The notes under the pieces: generated by a model
Databases searched by the model: none
What the model was told of the DNA's origin: nothing
What the model saw: only the letters and a program-made list of their open reading frames with translations
Assembly: GCA_030699445.1 (NCBI GenBank)
Contig: JAUYMO010000020.1
Coordinates: 1 to 42,846, forward strand
Length of the DNA: 42,846 nucleotides
Direction: 5' to 3'
Origin: Candidatus Giovannonibacteria bacterium
GTDB lineage: Bacteria; Patescibacteriota; Minisyncoccia; UBA11713; 2-01-FULL-45-33
Shown here: piece after piece, positions 1-8,350 of the stretch
How positions within the stretch are numbered: the first letter of the stretch is position 1
Layout: each line of letters opens with the position of its first letter
Program-made: the position numbers and the translations under genes

Positions 1-2
1 CC

Positions 3-728
3 GCGTCGAGTCCGGCGGAGTTCCACGCGATTTTGGGGCAGATTAATCTTTTTTCCAAAATCCGCCTGGTAATTTTTAAAAATATTTTGGAATCTAATCC
101 CAAAATTTTTGAAATTCTTGAAGAAAGCGGCGATTTTTTAAAAAATTCAAAAGACATTTTCGTTTTTTGGGAAAAAGATTTAACGAAGCATAAAGAAGTT
201 TTAGCGTTTTTTAAGAAATTCGCGGAAAAAATGCAGGAAGTAAAAATACTTGGCCCGAAAGAACTGGATTTGTGGCTAGCGAAAAAAGCGCAAATTTTGG
301 GTTTAAAAATCAGCAAAGAGGAGCGCGATGTGATGATATCCGAAGCCGGCGACGGCGCCGAATGGGCGCTGGAAAATGAGCTGGAGAAAAGGGTGCTAGG
401 CGCGCCAGCCTCTTTGAAGTCCGACTTCAAATCCCCAAAGAAGTCGGACTTCTTCCCGGCTAGCGCGGCTTCTCCCTTTCCTTTCATTGAAAAAATGTTT
501 GGCCCGCGCGCGTTAATTGCTTTAAAAGAAATGTCTTTCACCGGCATTGAGCCGCAACAATTTATTTATCCTTTGCTTTGGAAAATAAAACAAAAGCGCA
601 TGGCGGACGCTTATTTCAAAGGCATCCAAGTAGAATCAGCCATGCGAAGAGACCCAAAAAATTCGTACGAAATTCTGGAGCGATTTATTTTTTCCCTGCC
701 CGACCGGCAGGCGGGGCTAAAAGTTTAG
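3..728 (+). CDS. holA: DNA polymerase III delta subunit-like protein, 5' partial (frame open to window start)
   Basis: ORF continues upstream of the annotated TTG at 33 (reads ASSPAEFHAILGQINLFSKIRLV); HolA-like order; contains in-frame palindromic insert APASLKSDFKSPKKSDFFPAS and ends SLPDRQAGLKV. Confidence 0.7.
   Translation, partial: ASSPAEFHAILGQINLFSKIRLVIFKNILESNPKIFEILEESGDFLKNSKDIFVFWEKDLTKHKEVLAFFKKFAEKMQEVKILGPKELDLWLAKKAQILGLKISKEERDVMISEAGDGAEWALENELEKRVLGAPASLKSDFKSPKKSDFFPASAASPFPFIEKMFGPRALIALKEMSFTGIEPQQFIYPLLWKIKQKRMADAYFKGIQVESAMRRDPKNSYEILERFIFSLPDRQAGLKV
403..465. repeat. Family A palindromic element, copy 1 (63 bp, in frame in holA)
   Basis: cgccagcc tctttgaagtccgacttc aaatccccaaa gaagtcggacttcttccc ggctagcg; inner and outer inverted arms; 63 bp = 21 codons. 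Confidence 0.88.
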
Positions 729-945
729 CCAGACGAGATTTCATCCGGGCGGCTTTGTTTTTTTTGATGAGGCCTCTTTTGGCGGATTTGTCTATGGCTT
801 TATAGGCGGCGGAAAGTGAAGCGGGCGACTTTTCAAGAGCCGCCTTTTTTACAGCCTCCTTTAATTTTTCTTTCCATGCCTGATTTCTCTCCCGCCTTTG
901 GCTGGATTGCCTTAAGGCCTTTTTAGCCGATGAAGTTATTGGCAT
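685..945 (-). CDS. rpsT: 30S ribosomal protein S20
   Basis: MPITSSAKKALRQSSQRRERNQAWKEKLKEAVKKA...; S20 size and basic composition. Confidence 0.9.
   Translation of the reverse strand: MPITSSAKKALRQSSQRRERNQAWKEKLKEAVKKAALEKSPASLSAAYKAIDKSAKRGLIKKNKAARMKSRLAKLLAPPAGRAGKK
695..715. repeat. Family C 21-bp palindromic element in the overlap of the holA and rpsT 3' ends
   Basis: cctgcccgaccggcaggcggg. Confidence 0.8.
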
Positions 946-959
946 AAAAAGAGTTTATA

Positions 960-2939
960 TTAGTTTAAACTTTTAATCAAGTCTCTCAATTCGGCGGCTT
1001 TTTCAAAGTCCAGCGCTTTGGCGGCTTCCAGCATCTCTTCTTCCAATTCCTGTTTTAGTTTTTCTTTGGACATTTCTTTAGACATTTTAGTAAGGTCAAA
1101 TTTTATTTTCTTTTCTTCTTCACCAAAGATATTTTCTCCGATTTCCCGCCTGATTGGCTCGGGCGTAATGCCGTTCTTTTTGTTATATTCATCCTGGATT
1201 TTTCTTCTGCGTTCAGTTTCTTCAATCGCGTTTTTCATGGATTCCGTAATTTTATCCGCGTACATAAGGACGGTTCCGTCGGTGTGCCTGGCCGCCCGGC
1301 CGATTGTCTGGATTAAAGTTTGTTTATTTCTCAAAAATCCTTCTTTGTCCGCGTCTAAAATTATAACAAGCGAAACTTCCGGGAGATCGATGCCCTCCCT
1401 TAAAAGATTTATTCCGACGATCACATCAAACGAACCTTTTCTTAAATCTCTCAAAATTTTATGTCGCTCTAAAGTTTTTATGTCGGAATGCAGATATTCG
1501 GCTTTGATTTTCTCTTCTTTTAAAAAATCCGCCAAATCCTCGGCCATGCGTTTTGTAAGCGTCGTCACGATAACGCGCTCATTTTTCGCGACCCGCTTTT
1601 CTATCTCAAAAATTACGTCTTTGATTTGTCCTTCAGTTTTTCTTATCTCAAGTTTCGGATCCAAGAGGCCGGTCGGGCGGATAATTTGTTCCACGACGGC
1701 GTTATTGCTTAATTTTATTTCATATTCAGCCGGCGTCGCCGAAACATAAACCGTCTGGCCGACTTTTTTTAAAAATTCGTCAAATTTTAAAGGCCGGTTG
1801 TCCATAGCCGAGGGGAGTCTGAAGCCGTAATCCACCAAAACCTGTTTTCTAGCGCGGTCGCCCATATACATCCCGCGGATTTGAGGGATGGACATATGCG
1901 ATTCATCAATAATCGTAATAAAATCTTTGGGCAAGTAATCCAAAAGCGTGGCGGGCGGCTCACCTGCTTTTCTAAACGCGAGCTGCCTGGAATAATTTTC
2001 TATTCCGTGCGTATAGCCGGTCTCGCGGAGCATTTTTAAATCAAAATTAACGCGCTGGGAAATTCGTTGGGCTTCCAAAAGCTTTCCCTCTTTTTTTAAT
2101 TCGGCAACTCGGCTTTTTAATTCCAATTCAATATTGGTAAGTGCCAGCTCAAGTTTGTCCTGCGGGGTCACGAAATGTTTCGCCGGGAAAATTTTTGCCT
2201 CGCCAGCCTCCTCGAAGTCCGACTTCAAATCCCCAAAGAAGTCGGACTTCTTCCCGGCTGGCGCGGTTTCCGATATCTTTTCAATTCGGTTTCCGTTCCA
2301 TTCAATTTTAACCACCGAATCTCCGGATGGAGCCGCGATTTCCACCGCTTCTCCGCGCACTTTAAAAATCCCCGCCCTCAAGTCGTAATCATTCCTTTCG
2401 TACTGCATCTCAACCAGTTTTTTTAAAAAAGCGCGCTGGGAAACCGGCATGCCCTCTTTTATTTCAAGCGCCGCTTTTTCGTATTCAACCGGATCGCCGA
2501 TGCCGTAAATACAGGAAACCGACGCGACAATCACAAAATCTCGGCGGGTGAGCGCCGTAGCGGTTGTGGCGTGGCGCATAGCGTCAATAAAATCGTTTAT
2601 TTTGGCATCCTTTTCTATATATGTGTCGGTTTGCGGAATATAGGCTTCCGGCTGGTAATAATCGTAATAAGAAACAAAATAATGCACGGCATTTTCCGGG
2701 AAAAAAGTTTTAAATTCCTGATAAAGCTGGGCGGCCAAAGTTTTATTGTGGGAAATCACCAAAGCCGGGCGGCCCAAATTGGCGATGGCGTTGGCCATAG
2801 TAAAAGTTTTTCCGGAGCCGGTGACACCTAAAAGCGTCTGATTTTTATTTCCTGCTTTCAGCAAACCGGTTAGCTCGGCAATCGCTTTTGGCTGATCTCC
2901 CTCCGGCTTATATGGCTGATGAAGTTTAAATATTGACAT
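960..2939 (-). CDS. uvrB: Excinuclease ABC subunit B
   Basis: LLGVTGSGKTFTMAN Walker A, YYDYYQPEAYIP, DLPEVSLV, C-terminal UVR domain; carries insert APAGKKSDFFGDLKSDFEEAGEA. Confidence 0.98.
   Translation of the reverse strand: MSIFKLHQPYKPEGDQPKAIAELTGLLKAGNKNQTLLGVTGSGKTFTMANAIANLGRPALVISHNKTLAAQLYQEFKTFFPENAVHYFVSYYDYYQPEAYIPQTDTYIEKDAKINDFIDAMRHATTATALTRRDFVIVASVSCIYGIGDPVEYEKAALEIKEGMPVSQRAFLKKLVEMQYERNDYDLRAGIFKVRGEAVEIAAPSGDSVVKIEWNGNRIEKISETAPAGKKSDFFGDLKSDFEEAGEAKIFPAKHFVTPQDKLELALTNIELELKSRVAELKKEGKLLEAQRISQRVNFDLKMLRETGYTHGIENYSRQLAFRKAGEPPATLLDYLPKDFITIIDESHMSIPQIRGMYMGDRARKQVLVDYGFRLPSAMDNRPLKFDEFLKKVGQTVYVSATPAEYEIKLSNNAVVEQIIRPTGLLDPKLEIRKTEGQIKDVIFEIEKRVAKNERVIVTTLTKRMAEDLADFLKEEKIKAEYLHSDIKTLERHKILRDLRKGSFDVIVGINLLREGIDLPEVSLVIILDADKEGFLRNKQTLIQTIGRAARHTDGTVLMYADKITESMKNAIEETERRRKIQDEYNKKNGITPEPIRREIGENIFGEEEKKIKFDLTKMSKEMSKEKLKQELEEEMLEAAKALDFEKAAELRDLIKSLN
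2201..2263. repeat. Family A palindromic element, copy 2 (63 bp, in frame in uvrB)
   Basis: cgccagcc...gaagtccgacttc...gaagtcggacttc...ggctggcg, nearly identical to 403-465, read on the opposite strand by uvrB. Confidence 0.9.
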
Positions 2940-2986
2940 AGTAAAATAAACGCGAACTTAGCTTATCAAAAATTATTTGATTCCAC

Positions 2987-3012
2987 AACTACTATGATAT
3001 ATCATAGTAGTT
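2987..3012. promoter_or_regulatory. 26-bp perfect palindrome, candidate operator of the TrpR-like gene
   Basis: aactactatgatatatcatagtagtt; ends 3 nt before the ATG at 3016. Confidence 0.7.
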
Positions 3013-3015
3013 AAT

Positions 3016-3432
3016 ATGCCGCATGTTTCCAGAAAAAAATTAAAGAAGAAAGTTTTTATAAAAATCGGCGAGCAACTGGCCGATACTATCGCCAAAGCCA
3101 ACTCGGCGCGGGAGTTAAGGTGGATTTTTAAGGAACTAATCACGCCGACTGAACGCGTTATGCTGGCGAAAAGGCTGGCGATAATATTGATGCTTGAGCG
3201 CGGTTATTCTTTCAATATTATTCAAAAAACTCTTAAAGTAACGCCGCAGACCATATTAAGGTTTTGGAAAATTACCAAACAGAGCTCGCATAAAGCAGTT
3301 ATTAAAGAAATTTCTTCCAGCAAAGCCAAAAAAGATTTTTGGCAGGAATTGGAAAAACTTATTTTATTTGGCATGCCGCCTCGTGGCCGGCAATGGCAGC
3401 TCATGCGCCGAGTTGCCGCGAAACACTTATAA
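3016..3432 (+). CDS. TrpR/YerC-like helix-turn-helix transcriptional regulator
   Basis: ELRWIFKELITPTERVMLAKRLAIILMLERGYSFNIIQKTLKVTPQTILRFWK resembles the Trp repressor fold family. Confidence 0.8.
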   Translation: MPHVSRKKLKKKVFIKIGEQLADTIAKANSARELRWIFKELITPTERVMLAKRLAIILMLERGYSFNIIQKTLKVTPQTILRFWKITKQSSHKAVIKEISSSKAKKDFWQELEKLILFGMPPRGRQWQLMRRVAAKHL

Positions 3433-3450
3433 ACACTTATAAACACTTAT
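3421..3450. repeat. 10-bp tandem repeat x3 spanning the stop codon
   Basis: (aaacacttat)x3. Confidence 0.95.
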
Positions 3451-3453
3451 AAC

Positions 3454-3483
3454 CAAACCACTATGATATATCATAGTGGTTTG
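3454..3483. promoter_or_regulatory. 30-bp perfect palindrome
   Basis: caaaccactatgatatatcatagtggtttg. Confidence 0.75.
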
Positions 3484-3515
3484 AAGACTCTTAGATAAGA
3501 TGTTAATATAATCAT

Positions 3516-4301
3516 ATGGCGAAATGGCATTTTTGGGGAGAAAAAGAATTCTCGGATGTTTATGAGAATATTTATATCCGCGCTTTAAACGAGGATTGGT
3601 TTGAAATAGTGTCTATAATGGTTGACGAAATCAATTCTCTAAAAACTCAAGGAAAGAAGTCAATTTTAGATATAGGTTGCGGAGAAGGGCATACTACGAA
3701 ACAAATATTGGATAGGATAAAAGGAGCTTACGCGTGCGATTTATTGGAGCCCAACGAAAATGCTTTGGCCTCAGCCGAAGCTTTTTTGACCCCAGAAAAT
3801 AATATAGGCAAGCGATATCCTAAATCGCTCGCCACTTTTAAGCCAGAAAAGAAATACGACATAGTGTTTACATCCCATACTAATTATTACTGGGCGCTTA
3901 ATCAGAAAGATTATAATGAGCAGTTAAAAAAATTAATTACATTTCTAAAGCCGAATGGTAAATTACTAATTCTCACGTTGCCGTGGGAGAGCGATCATTA
4001 TCAAATAGCACTTAGGCAGATATATCCAGTTTTCAATTACGCGCAGTATATTATTGATTTCTACAAAAAATTCAGCGTTCAAATAAAGGTTAAAAAACTC
4101 AGGATGCGGCTTTTTATAGGAGATATTTTAAACACAAAGAAACTTTTCGATGTAAAGATCTTTTATCGCTTTATACACAACACAGATTCCTATCCGCGCG
4201 AATCAGAAAGTAGGGCTTTTCTTAAAAAAATACAGAAGTATCAAAAAAATAACTATCTTGATTTTAAGGATTACTTAATTGTTGTCAGTAGAAAGGAATA
4301 A
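3516..4301 (+). CDS. Class I SAM-dependent methyltransferase
   Basis: SILDIGCGEGHTTKQIL motif I; YDIVFTSHTNYYW. Confidence 0.85.
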   Translation: MAKWHFWGEKEFSDVYENIYIRALNEDWFEIVSIMVDEINSLKTQGKKSILDIGCGEGHTTKQILDRIKGAYACDLLEPNENALASAEAFLTPENNIGKRYPKSLATFKPEKKYDIVFTSHTNYYWALNQKDYNEQLKKLITFLKPNGKLLILTLPWESDHYQIALRQIYPVFNYAQYIIDFYKKFSVQIKVKKLRMRLFIGDILNTKKLFDVKIFYRFIHNTDSYPRESESRAFLKKIQKYQKNNYLDFKDYLIVVSRKE

Positions 4302-4326
4302 TCAAATGATCAATTTTTACTAACTT

Positions 4327-4356
4327 CAAACCACTATGATATATCATAGTGGTTTG
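4327..4356. promoter_or_regulatory. 30-bp perfect palindrome, identical to 3454-3483
   Basis: caaaccactatgatatatcatagtggtttg. Confidence 0.75.
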
Positions 4357-4405
4357 GATTTGTAATAGAAATATGCGAAATACGCATTTTGCGCGCAATT
4401 TATGT

Positions 4406-4411
4406 TATAAT
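4406..4411 (+). promoter_or_regulatory. -10 box of ruvA, apparently leaderless
   Basis: TATAAT followed by 6 nt then ATG. Confidence 0.55.
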
Positions 4412-4417
4412 TAATAA

Positions 4418-4987
4418 ATGATAGGGCACTTGGAAGGCAAGGTCATATTTAAAGGCGAGCGGCATGTTGTTTTAGATGTGGGCGGAGTCGGATATAAAAT
4501 TTTTGTCTCTGCCTCTTCTAAAAATTTATCCATTGGAGAGAACGCCAAGCTTTGGACGCGCCTGCATGTAAAAGAAGAAGCGCTGGAGCTTTACGGATTT
4601 TCGCATCAGGCGGAATTGGAATTTTTTGAAATGCTGATTTCCATCTCGGGCATCGGCCCAAGGTCGGCCTTGGGCGCGCTTGCTTTAGCGCCAGTTGATT
4701 CTTTAAAGCGCGCGATATCATCCGGCGATACCTCTTATCTCACAAAAATTTCCGGCATCGGCAGAAAAACCGCCGAAAAAATAGTTTTGGAACTGAAAGA
4801 CAAAATGGGCTTCGGAAAAGTTTCATTCGGCGGGGAAGAATTCAAGGAAGACACGGATATTTTGGACGCCCTGATTGCTTTGGGCTATTCCCAAAGAGAG
4901 TCGCGCGAAATGCTCCAAAAAATTCCGTCAAATATCCGCGGCCGCGAAAAAAGATTAAAAGAGGCCTTAAAAACGCGGGAAAAATAA
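4418..4987 (+). CDS. ruvA: Holliday junction branch migration protein RuvA
   Basis: MIGHLEGKVIFKGERHVVLDVGGVGYKIFVS; ISGIGPRSALGAL; ISGIGRKTAEKIVLELKDK. Confidence 0.97.
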   Translation: MIGHLEGKVIFKGERHVVLDVGGVGYKIFVSASSKNLSIGENAKLWTRLHVKEEALELYGFSHQAELEFFEMLISISGIGPRSALGALALAPVDSLKRAISSGDTSYLTKISGIGRKTAEKIVLELKDKMGFGKVSFGGEEFKEDTDILDALIALGYSQRESREMLQKIPSNIRGREKRLKEALKTREK

Positions 4988-4988
4988 T

Positions 4989-6263
4989 ATGCTTGATGAA
5001 ACATTGGCTTCAGTAAAAAAATTTATTCCGAAGCCGATTTTTAATTTTTTCCAGCCATACTATCATTGGTGTTTGGCGTATCTGGCGGCGGCGATTTACG
5101 GATTTCCTTCGCGCAAGTTAAAAATCGTGGGAGTTACAGGCACCAACGGGAAATCAACCGTGGTGCATTTGTTAACTTCCATTTTGGAAGAGGCGGGCGA
5201 GAAAGCCGCGTCGATTTCTTCTCTGCGTTTCCGGATAAATAAAAAAGAAGAAACAAATACTTTAAAAATGACCATGCCGGGCAGGTTTAAGCTCCAAAAA
5301 TTTTTGCGGGAGGCGGTCAAAGCCGGATGCAAATACGGAATTATAGAAATAACATCAGAAGGAATCAAACAGCACCGGCACATAGGCATTGATTTTTACA
5401 TGGCGGTGCTTACCAATGTGACGCCGGAGCATATTGAATCGCACGGGACTTTTGAAAAATACCGCGCGGCAAAAGCGGAGCTTTTTAAAAAAGCGAAAAT
5501 ACATGTTTTAAACGGAGAGGACCCTTCTATTGATTATTTTTTAAAAATTCCTGCCTCGCCGGCAGGCAGGCCCGCCCAGAACCGCATTATTTATTCCAAA
5601 AAAGATTTTCCTCCGAATATACATCTTAAACTTTTGGGCGATTTTAATCTGGAAAATTCAGTCGCGGCGTATCACGCCGCGAAACTTCTGGGAATAGAGT
5701 TTGGCGCAATAAAAAGCGCGTTGGAAAAAACAGAAGGCGTGCCGGGGCGGCTGGAATTTATCCAAAAAGAACCATTTTCCGTGGTGGTGGATTACGCGCA
5801 CACTCCGGACGCGCTGGAGAAAATCTATGAGACTTTGCGTCCACCCGGGAAAACACTCGGTGTTTTTGGGGATTCAACACCGAGTGTTGAGGAGGGTAGA
5901 CGATTGATTTGTGTTTTAGGATCTGCGGGAGGCGGGCGCGACAAATGGAAACGGCCGGAGATGGGGAAAATCGCCGCGAAATTCTGCGATGAAATTATTT
6001 TAACCAATGAAGACCCGTATGACGAGAATCCGGAAGCAATTTTGGCGGAAGTAGAGCGCGGCATCGCGCAAAAAAACAAACTCCGGAAAATTTTGGATAG
6101 AAAAGAAGCGATAGGCGCGGCTTTGAAATCAGCGGAGCCGGGCGACACCGTAATCATCACCGGCAAAGGCGCTGAACCATGGCTCATGGGCCCCAACGGC
6201 TCCAAAATTCCTTGGGATGACAGGGAAGTGGCGAGAGAAGAGCTGGCCAGCGCGCAAAAATAA
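4989..6263 (+). CDS. murE: Mur ligase family protein (MurE-like)
   Basis: VGVTGTNGKSTVVHLL, ICVLGSAGGGRDKWKRPEMG, LTNEDPYDENP, GKGAEPWL. Confidence 0.9.
   Translation: MLDETLASVKKFIPKPIFNFFQPYYHWCLAYLAAAIYGFPSRKLKIVGVTGTNGKSTVVHLLTSILEEAGEKAASISSLRFRINKKEETNTLKMTMPGRFKLQKFLREAVKAGCKYGIIEITSEGIKQHRHIGIDFYMAVLTNVTPEHIESHGTFEKYRAAKAELFKKAKIHVLNGEDPSIDYFLKIPASPAGRPAQNRIIYSKKDFPPNIHLKLLGDFNLENSVAAYHAAKLLGIEFGAIKSALEKTEGVPGRLEFIQKEPFSVVVDYAHTPDALEKIYETLRPPGKTLGVFGDSTPSVEEGRRLICVLGSAGGGRDKWKRPEMGKIAAKFCDEIILTNEDPYDENPEAILAEVERGIAQKNKLRKILDRKEAIGAALKSAEPGDTVIITGKGAEPWLMGPNGSKIPWDDREVAREELASAQK
5550..5570. repeat. Family C 21-bp palindromic element, in frame in the Mur ligase
   Basis: cctgcctcgccggcaggcagg; exact reverse complement of 34017-34037. 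Confidence 0.85.
5847..5896. repeat. Family B palindromic element (~50 bp) in the Mur ligase
   Basis: gggaaaacactcggtgtttttggggattcaacaccgagtgttgaggaggg; reverse complement matches 41159-41208 at 48/50 by eye. Confidence 0.88.
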
Positions 6264-6307
6264 AAAAAGCCCAGCGATTGAGGCGCCGAGCTTTACTGGA
6301 ATTTATT

Positions 6308-6643
6308 TCATAATGGAGGAGGAGGTGATAGCGAAAGCGGTGTTTTTTCATGAATCTCTATCTCATTTAGTTGCCCATCACAGACCCCAATAACAAACAC
6401 GCCGCTTTTCTGATTTAAATCCTTTAACTCCTTCACTTTTATGTCAAAATATTTCTCTTTTCCGTCCTGCTCTCGGAGTGCCTCTTTTACTTTTGGGTCC
6501 TCCGGTGGCAATATTGGCGTGAGCTTTTCTATAACTTGGCTTTCAGAATTAGCCTTTACAATAAATAGATGTGCACGGCTCCATGCTGTCCAGCCATGCA
6601 TACCGAGGCACGGAATAAAAACTTGTGCAAGAAATAAGCTCAT
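6308..6643 (-). CDS. Hypothetical protein (111 aa)
   Basis: ORF with strong SD (aaaggggg) and TTGACT/TATTAT promoter-like sequence upstream. Confidence 0.6.
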   Translation of the reverse strand: MSLFLAQVFIPCLGMHGWTAWSRAHLFIVKANSESQVIEKLTPILPPEDPKVKEALREQDGKEKYFDIKVKELKDLNQKSGVFVIGVCDGQLNEIEIHEKTPLSLSPPPPL

Positions 6644-6716
6644 AAAACACCCCCTTTCTTCTGTGCCTATAATACTCCCGCAATTTAAGAAGTCAAGTGC
6701 CGCGTAGTATTTTTTG

Positions 6717-6756
6717 AATTTGCAATTTACACGCCATAGCGGGTTAATTGCAAATT
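6717..6756. promoter_or_regulatory. Inverted repeat upstream of the hydrolase gene
   Basis: aatttgcaatt (6717-6727) and aattgcaaatt (6746-6756). Confidence 0.5.
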
Positions 6757-6820
6757 TGATTTATTAGAGTTGCAAAAAATATAGAACGATGCTAGAAAAA
6801 ATAAAGAAGGAGAATTCTTT

Positions 6821-7525
6821 ATGGACAAATTTTGGGTTGAAAGGCGTGAAAGCGGTATTGACAACAAAAAAGCGCTTCTAATTTTCCCTCACTGGGGAGC
6901 GTCCGTTTGGCCGTATAAATGGCTTGCGAAATATTTTACGGATTATCGCATAACTATTTATCAATGTCCTAGTTCGCTTTTAAGTTCGGACATTGAAGCC
7001 ACGTTTCGCAATTTTGACCTTTTGGAGTCAGCGGCTTTGAGCGACATTAAACGTTTAAAGAGCGAAGGCGTTCGCGATTTTAGTTTTTACGGGGTTAGCT
7101 TGGGGAGCGTTATGGCTTTTCGTACCGCCAATATTTTAGCGTTTGCAGACGGTAGGGCGAACGGAGTCGTTGTAAATTTAAGCTGCGCTGATTTCCCGTT
7201 CGCGGTTTGGAACGGCAGCGCGACAGAACCAATCAGAGAAGATTGGAGAGAAAGGGGCGTGAGTTACTCAGAAATAGACCAGGCTTGGTCATATCTTTCG
7301 CCCATTAACAATTTACAGCGCCTCAAGGAAACAAAAATATTATTTTTTGCTTCCAAAAAGGACGCAGTCATGAATTCTCCCAATGTAATGGATTTGGCCG
7401 ACACGCTTGCTAGTAGTTTTCCTAAAGCCGAAGTTTACACGAATGTTTTTCTGGGGCATTATTTGGGCGGCGCCAAGAATTTTTTGCGCCTGCGCACTAT
7501 GAGAAAATTTTTAGATAAACCCTGA
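6821..7525 (+). CDS. Alpha/beta hydrolase-like protein
   Basis: LLIFPHWGASVWPYKWLAKYF; FYGVSLGSVMAF nucleophile elbow; LGHYLGG. Confidence 0.75.
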   Translation: MDKFWVERRESGIDNKKALLIFPHWGASVWPYKWLAKYFTDYRITIYQCPSSLLSSDIEATFRNFDLLESAALSDIKRLKSEGVRDFSFYGVSLGSVMAFRTANILAFADGRANGVVVNLSCADFPFAVWNGSATEPIREDWRERGVSYSEIDQAWSYLSPINNLQRLKETKILFFASKKDAVMNSPNVMDLADTLASSFPKAEVYTNVFLGHYLGGAKNFLRLRTMRKFLDKP

Positions 7526-7576
7526 CCATCCGGCGGGTTTTTTTATTTTTAATCTGTCTTGTGATACCATAAATAT

Positions 7577-8347
7577 ATGGATATAAACGAATCAAAATAT
7601 CTGCATATCAGGCCGCCGAAGGAGGCGCTTTGGGCGCTAGTCGTGTTTTTGGCTTTGGCCAGTATTTATATGGCGGTAAAAATCAACGGCGAATGGAACG
7701 GCTACGGCAGAATTATTCCGCCCAACACCATTACGGTTTCGGGCGAGGGAAAAGTTTTGGTAAAGCCAAATATCGCGGTTATTAATATCGGAGTTATAAA
7801 AGAAGACGCTGATTTGGCTAAAGTTCAGCAAAACGCCGCCGATATAATGGGGCAGCTCACAAAATTTTTAAAAGAAAATAAAGTAGATGAAAAAGATATT
7901 AAAACAACCTCTTACAGCATTAGCCCGCGGTATGATTATAAAGAAGGCGAACAAAAACTGCGCGGTTATGAAGTTTTCCAAAATCTGGAAGTGAAAATAA
8001 GGGACTTAGGAAAAGTTGGCGCGATTCTTTCCGGCGCGGCTGCCCGCGGTGCCAACCAAGTCGGCTCTCTGACTTTTTCGGTGGACGATTCCAAAAAAGC
8101 CAAAGATGAAGCGAGAGCCATGGCCATAAAAGACGCTAGAGAAAAAGCAAGCAGGCTTTCGGCGGATTTGGGAGTGAGTTTAAAAAAAATAGTAAGCTAC
8201 GGAGAATCTGGCGGAGATATTCCTCCAATTTACGCGCAAGCAGATTTCGGTTTTGGAAAGGGCGGGGCCATTTCCGCGCCAGTTCCTGCCCCTTCCGGCG
8301 AAAACGAAATCCGAGTTACGGTTAATTTGACTTACGAAATCAAATAG
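7577..8347 (+). CDS. SIMPL (DUF541) domain membrane-anchored protein
   Basis: N-terminal TM; ITVSGEGKVLVKPNIAVINIGV; KDIKTTSYSISPRYDY; AREKASRLSADLGVSLKKIVSYGE. Confidence 0.88.
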   Translation: MDINESKYLHIRPPKEALWALVVFLALASIYMAVKINGEWNGYGRIIPPNTITVSGEGKVLVKPNIAVINIGVIKEDADLAKVQQNAADIMGQLTKFLKENKVDEKDIKTTSYSISPRYDYKEGEQKLRGYEVFQNLEVKIRDLGKVGAILSGAAARGANQVGSLTFSVDDSKKAKDEARAMAIKDAREKASRLSADLGVSLKKIVSYGESGGDIPPIYAQADFGFGKGGAISAPVPAPSGENEIRVTVNLTYEIK

Positions 8348-8350
8348 GGG

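Noticed and set aside
1018-1749. 243-aa + strand ORF antisense to uvrB
   Set aside because: Antisense shadow of a conserved gene; Ser-rich low-complexity translation and no motif.
3421-3450. CRISPR-like short repeats
   Set aside because: Only three 10-bp contiguous units without spacers; no CRISPR array or cas genes seen in the window.
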